Origin: a virus
Length of the DNA stretch: 64,000 bases
Strand: one strand, 5' to 3'
Virus record (IMG/VR): IMGVR_UViG_3300024324_000009
Location: 1-64,000 of that record
Shown here: positions 38,620-48,200 of the stretch, piece after piece
Layout: each line of letters begins with the position of its first letter
How positions within the stretch are numbered: position 1 is the first letter of the stretch
Program-made: the position numbers and the translations under genes
Notes under the pieces: model-generated
The model's input: only the letters and a program-made list of their open reading frames with translations
What the model was told of the DNA's origin: nothing
Database searches by the model: none

Positions 38620-39741
38620 ATGGCTAATAATAGAATTTTTTATGCTTGCCACAATGTTCAAATTTGCGGTCCTTCTGGAACCACAACAGCAGAGAACGAA
38701 ACGTGGTATACAATACAAGGTGCTCAGAGCGTAGGCATGAACACCTCCTTTAATCTAGAAGCAGTTTATCAACTAGGTCAGTTGAGTCTTTATGATAACT
38801 ATGAAGAAACTCCAGAAGTTGAAATCACAGTTAATAAAGTACTTGACGGTCAACCAACGATGTATCAAAAATCAATGGGTCAGGGTAATCTTGCTGAACT
38901 TGCCAACAATCGTTGTGGCATTAAACTGAACATTTATCCTGATACAGACGTTCGTACTACAGGAGTACCTGTAGCCTCTGTTTTGTGTCAACCTTCTTAT
39001 CTTAGTACCGTAACTTACACATTCCCAACTGAAGGTAACTTCACAGAAGAATGTACTTTTGTAAGTAATGATAAAGTATGGTTGAGGAAAGAAACTGACT
39101 ATGATTGGTCTTCTGATGTTGACAGTGCTCCACAGTATCAGTCACCATCCGGTATTGGTATCATGCGTAGACAGGCATTCTCAAAAGATACTAGCATCTT
39201 TCCAACAGGAAACGATCCACTCATTCCAACACGGTTTGCTGAAAGCGGTGGAATCCCAGAAAGTATGCGTTTCAACAACATCACTGTAAGTATGAACCTT
39301 GGTCGTGAAGAAATTCGTGAACTTGGTCGCCGTACTCCTTTCTATCGTTACATTAGCTTCCCTGTTGAAGTAACATGCGAAATCGAATGTACTGCTAATA
39401 CTGGTGATATGGTTGGTACTGCTGAAGGTGCAGATGGATGTAACACTCCTAAGTTGCTTTCAGAAAAAGAAATCGTTCTTGACTTCTGCGATGGTATGAA
39501 AATTGATCTCGGTCTTAAGAACAAACTACAAAGTGTTAACTACACTGGCGGTGATACTGGTGGTGGCAACGTGCTTATCACTTACAGCTACAGTAATTTT
39601 AATGACTTTACCTACGAAGGTCCAGACCGTGGTAAGTCTGACATTAATGCTGATGCTAGCAACTTCCAGAGCTCTGGTCCGGGTAACACAGACACCTTGA
39701 CAGACGGTGAAGCAGTTGATGATGCTGCAACACCAGCGTAA
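38620..39741 (+). CDS. Major tail tube protein (probable), 373 aa
   Basis: I start at the ATG at 38620 (MANNRIFYACHNVQICGPSG), which has GGAG 10 bases upstream; the frame's earlier ATG at 38524 lies inside the previous gene. Beta-rich motifs (WYTIQGAQSVGMNTSFNLEA, YQLGQLSLYDNYEETPEVEI, VTYTFPTEGNFTEECTFVSN, RFNNITVSMNLGREEIRELG) suit a tail tube barrel, and the place before chaperones and tape measure is canonical. Arginine codons are mainly CGT (9 of 14 by my count) while neighbours use nearly all AGA/AGG, a sign of very high expression expected for a tube. The C-terminal 50 residues are Gly/Asp/Ser-rich and disordered. No sheath gene is seen. Confidence 0.7.
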   Translation: MANNRIFYACHNVQICGPSGTTTAENETWYTIQGAQSVGMNTSFNLEAVYQLGQLSLYDNYEETPEVEITVNKVLDGQPTMYQKSMGQGNLAELANNRCGIKLNIYPDTDVRTTGVPVASVLCQPSYLSTVTYTFPTEGNFTEECTFVSNDKVWLRKETDYDWSSDVDSAPQYQSPSGIGIMRRQAFSKDTSIFPTGNDPLIPTRFAESGGIPESMRFNNITVSMNLGREEIRELGRRTPFYRYISFPVEVTCEIECTANTGDMVGTAEGADGCNTPKLLSEKEIVLDFCDGMKIDLGLKNKLQSVNYTGGDTGGGNVLITYSYSNFNDFTYEGPDRGKSDINADASNFQSSGPGNTDTLTDGEAVDDAATPA

Positions 39742-39789
39742 GTTGATAGAAAGTAAGATTTAGCCAAGGATAAATAGCTCGGAGGAAAA

Positions 39790-39948
39790 ATGGACGAAGT
39801 ATTTCAACACCTTGGGCGACTGTACTACGATGTGGTGCAGTCGCAAAAGGTTATCGAAAATTTAAAGCAACAACTAGAAGAAGCCAATAAAGAAGTACAG
39901 GCTTTAAAACAGGCAGGACAAACCCAAGACATACTATCAGACAATTAA
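39790..39948 (+). CDS. Small coiled-coil protein, possible chaperone frameshift partner
   Basis: A 52-residue ORF (MDEVFQHLGRLYYDVVQSQK start, then LKQQLEEANKEVQALKQ) with a strong GGAGG site 4 bases before the ATG. The second half is a coiled coil. It sits just after the tail tube gene, the usual place for the first tail-assembly chaperone. Its codons 39-40 (TTA AAA) follow a T and make a T TTA AAA heptamer; the -1 frame there is open from 39891 into the next gene, so a fused product of about 398 residues is possible. Alternatively it is simply a separate small protein. Confidence 0.7.
   Translation: MDEVFQHLGRLYYDVVQSQKVIENLKQQLEEANKEVQALKQAGQTQDILSDN
39903..39909 (+). promoter_or_regulatory. 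Candidate -1 ribosomal frameshift site (T TTA AAA)
   Basis: The heptamer fits X XXY YYZ in the frame of the 52-aa ORF (GCT TTA AAA CAG). Slippage would continue into the 342-aa frame with no stop between. Location between tube and tape measure is where dsDNA phages conserve such a shift. No downstream pseudoknot was identified by eye. Confidence 0.45.
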
Positions 39949-39956
39949 GGATAACA

Positions 39957-40985
39957 GTGGATGAAGAAAGAAGAAAAACATCTCTAGTACACAGACTCTT
40001 ATCAGGCACTCTTATATTCCGCGAGGAAGATAGGATTTTGGAGTTAATATCTCCAAGCCTCGATGTCAAGCTATTATCAGATGTGGTTTATGAAGAACAC
40101 TACCAAGACAATATTTATGATTTTATTCTAAAAGAAGATGTGAGACCTCTGTTGTTAAAGGCCGAACTTATTGGACATTTTTATGACAAAGATTTGGAAA
40201 GAATAATTAAGAAAATCGAAAAAATAAAAATACAACTTTTTTTAAATTATTGGGACAGAACTAAAACTAAAAGAAACAGAGCGGCATTGAAACATGCTAA
40301 AAAGTCACAGATTGATCTGATGACAAAAGGAATGTCCTTCGATCATTTAACCTTAGAACATTTTTGCAATATGGAAGCAGTTAAATATCAAATATCTAGA
40401 ACTTTAAGAGACCACGAAACAAAACAACCTGTACTTACTCCAGACTCTAACAAAATAGATTACGAGAAGTATTTACATATAATAAATCAGCACACACTAG
40501 AACTAAACACTATTAGAAAAGTCGCTAGAAGCGAATATTGGAAAGGATACTTTCTATCAAATGAACACAACGTATTTGGCAAGAGTGTAGGAGACCTTAA
40601 TCCTGAACAACTTTCTCTGTTAACTACTACAAGAATGTATACTAGGATCGCAGAACATACAGATGCACCGAATGAGACTATATTAAATGATGATGATGCT
40701 TTAGATGGTTGGGTCTTACATCAAACTGAAAAAGCCTTAGAAGAAAAGAAAAAGGGAGATAAAAAAGATAGTAAGATAGGTAACGCTCAAGAAGTTTTTT
40801 ATATGGCAGAAAACCAAGAACAAAGAGAAGATATTTTAGCACTTAATACACAGGCATCAGAACAGATACAGAAGAACAGAATGAACCAAGTAATGAATAC
40901 GACAGAAGCAATAGACTCAGCAGATTTTCAGGACGTAAGACAAGAACTGAATGAAGCAGTCGCAAATAAACAGAAGAGGGTATGA
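39957..40985 (+). CDS. Probable tail assembly chaperone, 342 aa
   Basis: It starts at a GTG with AAGGA 5 bases upstream; the frame is also open upstream to 39891, which allows entry by -1 frameshift from the 52-aa ORF. The product is strongly helical and charged: LISPSLDVKLLSDVVYEEHY, LERIIKKIEKIKIQLFLNYW, FDHLTLEHFCNMEAVKYQIS, ending in a Lys/Glu/Gln-rich coil. No catalytic motif is visible. Position between tail tube and tape measure and lack of beta structure fit a chaperone for the tape measure; this is inference. Arginine is almost always AGA/AGG. The stop overlaps the next ATG as ATGA. Confidence 0.5.
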   Translation: MDEERRKTSLVHRLLSGTLIFREEDRILELISPSLDVKLLSDVVYEEHYQDNIYDFILKEDVRPLLLKAELIGHFYDKDLERIIKKIEKIKIQLFLNYWDRTKTKRNRAALKHAKKSQIDLMTKGMSFDHLTLEHFCNMEAVKYQISRTLRDHETKQPVLTPDSNKIDYEKYLHIINQHTLELNTIRKVARSEYWKGYFLSNEHNVFGKSVGDLNPEQLSLLTTTRMYTRIAEHTDAPNETILNDDDALDGWVLHQTEKALEEKKKGDKKDSKIGNAQEVFYMAENQEQREDILALNTQASEQIQKNRMNQVMNTTEAIDSADFQDVRQELNEAVANKQKRV

Positions 40986-41293
40986 TTATGTCTAATGAAG
41001 ATGTGGAACAACTGATTAGAAAAAGAATACAAACAACTATGATTGGAGCATTAGCAAGATTTGAAGAAAACTTTGGACATTTATGGGGGCATTACAAAGA
41101 CCCTAGCGAACCATTGACTTCAGAAGAAGAAAAGTTTGCAGACACTTGGGACTATACCAGAAATCAAATTCTTAACCAAGGAAATAGTCAGATAAGAAAC
41201 TTATCTAAGGACTTGCAAAATGCCATAAGCGGCAACAGCAATCAAACTCGTTATCAATATAATTTCGGAAAACCTAGAGAGAAAAGAGGATAA
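40982..41293 (+). CDS. Small helical tail-gene protein, 103 aa
   Basis: It starts within the ATGA overlap (MIMSNEDVEQLIRKRI); a second ATG at 40988 is equally possible. Residues 10-70 are amphipathic helix (QTTMIGALARFEENFGHLWG, LTSEEEKFADTWDYTRNQIL) and the end is basic and Asn/Gln-rich. It lies in the chaperone region and ends one base before the next ATG, so it is probably a tail-assembly factor or a minor tail protein. I recognise no family. Confidence 0.55.
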   Translation: MIMSNEDVEQLIRKRIQTTMIGALARFEENFGHLWGHYKDPSEPLTSEEEKFADTWDYTRNQILNQGNSQIRNLSKDLQNAISGNSNQTRYQYNFGKPREKRG

Positions 41294-41294
41294 T

Positions 41295-42191
41295 ATGAAT
41301 ACTTATGATTTTAAAGCAACTGTAGATGGAAAAGAATGTGAGTTTACCGTTATGAGTCCATCTAACTTCCATTATACTGAAGCACAGAAAGTGTATAATC
41401 ATGCTTTTAGTGATGCGGTTAAGTCTAATGCCATCGTTAGAGCAAAAATGGAAGATGTTCTTCGGGATCAGGGACTATGGGATGACAAGAAAGAATCTGA
41501 GTATACTCAGATTGTACAAGAAATAGCTAATGGTGAAAGACTTTTGAAAAAGGGTGGAATTAAGCTATCTGAGGCTAAAAATTTGGCTATGGAGATGGCA
41601 GATAAACGGTCAAAGCTACGTGAATTGATCTCTGTTAGGACAAGTTTAGACAACCAGAGTGCTGAAGGTCAAGCCGATAACTCTAAATTTAATTATCTAG
41701 TATCAGCTTGTGTGGTGTATAAAAGTAATAATCAGCCCTATTTCAAGTCTCTTGAAGAATATCTAAGTAGTAATGCTTCAGAAGTCTCTAATACAGGTGC
41801 TAAACTTTTGGCTAATATGTTATATGGACTTGAAGACGACTTTGAGAAGAAACTACCAGAAAACAGGTTTCTTAAAAAGTATAATTTTGTAAACGATGAT
41901 TTACAGTTGGTAAACAAAGAAGGTCATATTGTTGATAGAGAAGGCAGACTTATTGATAAGTTTGGCAGATATGTTAATGAGAAGGGCGACTATGTTGATA
42001 GACAAGGGAATTTGATTGATGATGACGGGGATTATATTGTCGATGAGCATCCTTTCTTAGATGATGATGGCGAACCCATTCTAGAAGAAAAGACACAAGA
42101 AACCCCAACAGAAGAACAGCAGGATGAAGAGAAAACCAAACCTGTCGCAAAAAAACCTCGTCAGAAAAAAGCTACTGCTGAAGCAGAGTAG
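41295..42191 (+). CDS. Tail assembly chaperone-like protein with 7-residue repeats
   Basis: 298 residues. Residues 1-40 start as a small beta unit followed by helices (MNTYDFKATVDGKECEFTVM, EAQKVYNHAFSDAVKSNAIV). The central part is helical (KGGIKLSEAKNLAMEMADKR, FNYLVSACVVYKSN). Residues about 206-248 hold six 7-residue repeats of the form [VI][ND]xxGx-hydrophobic, closing with DDDGDY. The C-terminus is an acidic then Lys-rich tail (EEQQDEEKTKPVAKKPRQKK), probably disordered. I associate this architecture with a conserved protein next to tape measure genes in marine phages. Chaperone function is inferred from position directly before the tape measure. Confidence 0.5.
   Translation: MNTYDFKATVDGKECEFTVMSPSNFHYTEAQKVYNHAFSDAVKSNAIVRAKMEDVLRDQGLWDDKKESEYTQIVQEIANGERLLKKGGIKLSEAKNLAMEMADKRSKLRELISVRTSLDNQSAEGQADNSKFNYLVSACVVYKSNNQPYFKSLEEYLSSNASEVSNTGAKLLANMLYGLEDDFEKKLPENRFLKKYNFVNDDLQLVNKEGHIVDREGRLIDKFGRYVNEKGDYVDRQGNLIDDDGDYIVDEHPFLDDDGEPILEEKTQETPTEEQQDEEKTKPVAKKPRQKKATAEAE
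41910..42038 (+). repeat. Six 7-residue repeats, [VI][ND]xxGx-hydrophobic
   Basis: Units read VNKEGHI, VDREGRL, IDKFGRY, VNEKGDY, VDRQGNL, IDDDGDY. The fixed Gly at position 5 and alternating hydrophobics suggest a short beta-roll or beta-hairpin ladder. The last unit has a DxDGD run reminiscent of calcium loops. Confidence 0.75.
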
Positions 42192-42235
42192 TGTTAATGT
42201 ACACATGATGTCATTAGGATTATAGGAGAACCAAT

Positions 42236-45200
42236 ATGGCATCATTTGATATAACCGCACAAATAAACCTAAGAGGCCCAAGCAATGTTAAGCAAATTGC
42301 TGCGGATATTCGTAGGCAATTATCAAATATTAAGTCTACGGTTAATCTTAAACTTGATCCTAAGACTGTTCAAAATGTTGCGATTGTTAATAAAAACTTT
42401 AGGGCCTTGAATGCTACTTTAGCAGCAAGCAAAGGAAATATTAATGCTGTAAGCACAGCGTTCAATAATCTAAACAAATCAATGGCGAGTTTGTCAACAA
42501 GTAGTAAGAATGCTGCTAATAGTGTTAAGTCTGTTGCAACAGCTGCTAAAACTGCCACGGCTGCTACCCAATCCCTACAAAAGGGTGCTCAAAGTGCAGG
42601 TACTGCTGCCAGTAACTTAGGAGCAGAAGTTGCTTCCGGTGCAAGAAAGTTTCTAGTATTCAGTGGAGTCTCTACACTTATTAATGCTGTAACTTCAAGC
42701 ATTGCTCAGGGAGTCGGTGCTTTTGTTGAATATGAACGAGAACTTGCCAAGGTTCAGCAAGTTACAAACGCTACATCAGGAGGTTTATCCAAACTTTCTA
42801 AAGATATACAAGAAGCTGCTGTGAGCACAGGAGCAGCAGCCACTGAACTAGCTAAAGTCTCTGTGGTCTTATCACAGGCAGGCTTATCTGCTAGAGAAAC
42901 AAGTGAAGCCTTGCAGACTCTAGCAAAGACTACTTTGGCTCCTACGTTTGGAGACATTACTGATACTACAGAAGGTGCAATCGCTATTTTGCGTCAGTTT
43001 AAATTAGAGACCTCTGAATTAGAAACAGCACTAGGAAGTATCAATGCTGTTGCAGGTGCATTTGCTGTTAGTGCTTCAGACATCATCACAGCTGTAAAAC
43101 AGGCAGGTGCTGTTTTTGCAAGTTCTAGTCAAGGAGTTAGCGAGGGTACAGACGCACTCAATGAGTTTATTGCTGTCTTTACTAGTGTTAGACAGACCAC
43201 GAGAGAAAGTGCAGAGACTATCGGTACTGGTCTTAAAACCATTGTTACCAGACTACAGAGACTAGATACTATTCAATCTCTTAAACAATTTGGGATTCAG
43301 TTAACAGACCTAGAAGGTAAGTTTGTTGGTCCTTTTGAAGCCATTAAAAGACTGAGTGAAGGACTACAGGCTTTTGATCCAAGAGATGTTAGATTTGGTG
43401 CTATCATTGAAGAACTTGGTGGTTTTCGTCAGGTAGGTAAGGTTATCCCTCTTATTCAGCAATTTGCTGTTGCTCAGGAAGCATTAAACGTAGCCAGAGA
43501 AGGTGGAACCTCCATTACTGATCAACAGATTATAGCAGAACGTACATTGTCTGTTCAATTACAAAAAACTGCTGCTAACTTTCAAGCATTTATAACAGGA
43601 GTTGCAGAAAGCGATGCTTTTCAAGGTATTACTAAAGGACTGCTTGGTTTTGTTAATGCTTTAATAAGTTTAGCAGACATACTTAAAGATGTTATACCAG
43701 TACTTGCTGCTCTTGCAGCTAATGCCGCTATACCTGCAATAGCACAGTTTGCAGGTGGCTTTGGAGCAAAACTATTAGGTAAAAACAAAGGAGGAGCAGT
43801 TCCTCATCATTTTGCTAGAGGAGGCTATGTTCCGGGTTCTGGAGATCGAGATACTGTACCAGCAATGTTGACTCCGGGCGAGTTTGTTATACGCAAGAAA
43901 GCAGTACAAGCTATTGGAACCGATAAACTCTCAGCAATGAATGGAGGCCAAGGTGCAGCTATTGCTACACAGGCTAAAAATAAGGGTGGCATGATTCAAC
44001 ACTTTGCTGAAGGAGGAACAGTAAGCGTTGACTATGCTAAGAAAAAACCTAGTGCATCAAAAGAAAGAGAACTTATAGGAAACAACCTTGTTCAATCTGT
44101 TAACTCTCTAGCTAGTTACTATGACCCAGAATCAAAACAATTATCCAGTAGGAAAAGTCCTAAAAATCTGCCTAATTATGCTGGTATAGTAGGAGGAATA
44201 TTTGAGTCAGCAGTTGAACTTGTAGCAGGACAATCAGACAAACAAAAAAACGAAGCTGTTTGGGATTACCCATCAGGGATCGGAAGTACTGATTTGTTTA
44301 ATAATGTTCCGGGCCTAGGTGTTCCTACAGACGCTAAAAAAAGTGCTACGACCGCAACAGTTAGAAAGAAGCTAAAAGCACACTACAGAAACGCACAAGG
44401 TACTGATCTCAATCGTAAAAAATTTGGTATTGTTGCATTCGGCAAAGGCGAAGACTACGAGTATCAATTTGATCCTGAAGCAATCAAACAAGAAGTGGCT
44501 CCACAAAGAGCCGCAAAAGCACAAAAAGCAAATCGTGGTGGTTTGATTCAACATTTCCAAGATGGAGACCTTGTTGTTGCTGGATCAGGTAGAGTCACAC
44601 AAAAAGATATTAAGGAAGCAACTTCTGGACAATTAAATAGTGCTCTACAAAACCCTAAAGTCAATGCAAAAAGTCGTGCCGCTATTCAAAACGAACTCCA
44701 ACAAAGAGAAACAGCAAACAATGCGACTAACGTAGCTGTTGTTGGTATCTTACCGTTGGGGTATTCAAAAGATTATCCTCCACAGCCTCTTGGTGGAGAG
44801 AACGTAAAAATATCTTCTAGGGGACTACCTAAAGCTAAAGAAGAGGCTTTTCTTAATATAGCAGAAGGTCTTAGAGGAGTTGTACAGACTGCTGCTGTAG
44901 AGATTGGAGGTTCAGCAAAGCCACTTACTCCTGAACAAGAAAAATCAACTGGATTAGAAAATGTGCAAGGAACTATTTTTGAAGCAGTTCTTTCAGCATT
45001 AGGAGCAACTGGAGGATCAATACAAAATCAATCTATGGATTACGCTAATGGACTTGGACCTGCTGCTTCCTTATATCCGGGCATTGGTCCAGATTGGCCT
45101 ACGGAAGTCAAACGTGATGTTACTGGTCCCGGTTTCACTAGAAGTAAAAAGAATATTGCTAATTTCTATAGTGCACAAAAGTTTGCTGAAGGAGGAAAAG

Positions 45201-48200
45201 TTAAATCTAAAGGTGGGCTCGGAATTAAAACTACCGGAGGTAATACGATTACTTCTGTGTTTGAGGATGGACAAAGTAGTTCTGGTGAAGTTGTAGCAAA
45301 AAGTATAGGCCAGAATTTATTTGCAGTTCTGTCATCTCAAGTGTCTGGTGGTGGAGGCAGGGCCTTATATGATTCTGCTATGAAACAAGCAACGAGTCAG
45401 GGAGGTAGTTTAACTTCAGACAGAAGCAGAGTTAGTAGTTCTGCTTTAAGTAGAATTTGGACTACTTATTTTAATAAAGGAACAAGTAAAGACGGGAAGA
45501 AAGTTTCCAAGAAGCCTGTACCAGACAACATGCTTTATACTGGTGCATTTTTTGATGAGTCTGATTATCCAAGCCCTAATCCTGCATCTTGGCAAGGTCA
45601 AGCTGTACCTTTGCAATACGCTTATAAACAATTTGCTGATGGTGGAGCAGCATCAGGAGGGGATACAGTTCCCGCCATGCTAACTCCCGGTGAATTTGTT
45701 ATTAATAAAAAAGCAGCTAAATCTATAGGTTTGTCTAAGCTAAGAGAAATGAACTATGCAGATAAAATAAGAGGTTACGCTAAAGGAGGTCCAGTAGGAG
45801 GAGTCCAATATTTTGATAATGGAGATACAGTTGATCCTCTTTCTCAATCTGGAGGTGTCAACCCCTGCTGTCCAGACGAACTTAAAGCAGCTAATACTAA
45901 TGCTAAAACAGCTAAAAAAATGGAAGATGCTGCCGATTCAATGAACGAAGCAGGAGAGAAACAAGAAGAAGCAGCAGATGAAATGTCAACAGGCCAAGCA
46001 ATATTCTTGGCATTTATTGGCCCAGCGATTGAACAAGGCATCAAGAAAGCGTTCCCTAATAGTCGTGTCGCCGCAGCAACTGGAGAAGGTATTCAACAAG
46101 GTGCAGCTACTTATCAAACAAGTAGTGCTTTGCTTGGAACGATAGGTAAGGTATTGGGTAAATTTCCGGGAGTCGTCGGAAAAGCAGGAAAATTAATTAC
46201 CGCAAGTGCTAAAGGTATTGCTGTCGTGTTGGGAGCATTATCTTTTGGTATAGGAGCCAGATCAGGATACATCCAAAAAAGCATTGAACTTTTATCACAA
46301 GAGATTGAAACTGGAGCAAAAGACACAGCAAAAGCAATAAAGAATTTTAATGATTTACTATTAGACCCAAATATTAGCACAGAAACACTTGGTAAAAGCC
46401 TTGGTGAGTTATCTAACAAAATTAATGATTTAAATACAGTCAGAGGTGAAAAAGCCGCAGTAGAGATTCAGCAGTTACAACCTTATCTTCCATATTTCGA
46501 AAGTAATGACGACAAACAATTTAGACAAGCTAGCGAAAGAAATATTGAACGAGAAGCGTTTGAAACTGGTGCTCAAGATGCTCTTACAAGCCTTGAGGCT
46601 GCATTACAAAACGGTAAAAAACTTGGCGACATTTTTGATAATATGTCAAAGAAAGAAGCACAAGGTCTCAAAAAAGCGATTGCTTTTCAAGACAAGGCTA
46701 TTAGAGAGCAGATAAAGGCATTAGAGAAACAAAGAGATGCAACAGAAGAAGGAACCCCAGAAAGAGAGGCACTTAATGAACAAATCGCTGTGGCTATTGA
46801 TACCGGATATGTAGAGAATGCACAAAGATTAAAAATTATAGCACAATTAAAAGAAGCAGAAAGAGCAGTAGAAGAAAATAGAAGAAGGTTGGTAAATTCT
46901 TCTACTAGTTTGGAAAAATATGTAGAGGCCTTTGGTACTGCAATAGCAATAGCAGGAAATAACTTTCAAGTGGCATCTTTAGAAGCTAAATCTTTTGCTG
47001 ATGGTTTTGCAGGTGTAGATTTACAGAATTTATTTGCAGCACAAATTACTACTCTAGAAAATCCCAGAGCATTTAATGACGCAGAAAATGCGATCTCTCT
47101 TGATCCGTTAAAAGGAGTACTTGGAGATAATGCAAAAGTCTTTGCCGCATTGGTTCAACTTCCTAATCGTTTAGAAGACGCTATTAATAGTGCTGCTGCC
47201 GGTGCAGCTGGCCAAGATTCCGAAAATGTTGGCAGAGCAATATCTGCTGCTATTAGCGGCAACCTAGGAGAGTTTGAAGGAACTGCACTAGGAGATGCAT
47301 TAGTCGGTTCGCTAACAGAACAGATTGAAAAAGCATCCAAAGGTGGTAAAGGAACAGCAGACACAACGGCTATTATTGATTCTTCCACAGATATTGTAAG
47401 AAAAACATCTGAAAACTTTACTAAAGCTGCTGTAGAAGCACTCAAACTTATCCGAGAAGCAGGTGTCCAAGTAGCAAGTTTTGCACAAGTAGCAGAAACA
47501 TCTTTTAAGAAATTTAATAGAGGGTTACTGTTAGCTGCTCAAGGAACAACACGTTTAAACCAAGACATTGACAGATTAGTAAGTGGAAGAAACGACCCTA
47601 GAAGTATTAGCGACATAAATGCAAGAACTACAGGGGCTGCTAGAAGTGAAGTGTCTGGAGTTGCACAATTCATACAACAGAATGCTGATGCTCAAAAACA
47701 ACTCATAGACTTACAAAGTAGGTCGTTGCAAGCACAAATGGAAGGAGCCCAATCATTTAATCAGAATGTCACAGAGATAGGGAGGGTCAAAGCAGAGATT
47801 ATCGGATTAAGACAACAAACTGAAAATCTTAGAACGGCCCTAACTGATAAACTCGGAGAATTAAAGAATGAACTTAGCAATAGACTTAGTGAACTTAAAG
47901 AACAATCAGCAGCATCTAGAAGTTTAATAGACAGCGTATTTTCAGATGAGCAAGGTGCGAATGAGAGTTTTGATGCGGCAATGAGATTGGCAAATGGAGA
48001 CGCATCAGGAATCAGCAGTGGGCCAGAAGCACTAAAGGTGTTGAAAGAGATTTCAAGACTACAGCAAGCAGGTCTGATTCCTGATGATCCTAAAGTTATA
48101 GAAAACGCATACAAAAGGGCTGCTAAAGCAGCAGGTATTCAGTTCTCTCCAGAAGGACTAAAGGTATTTAAACAAGCCTTCGCTAATCCAGAGGATGACA

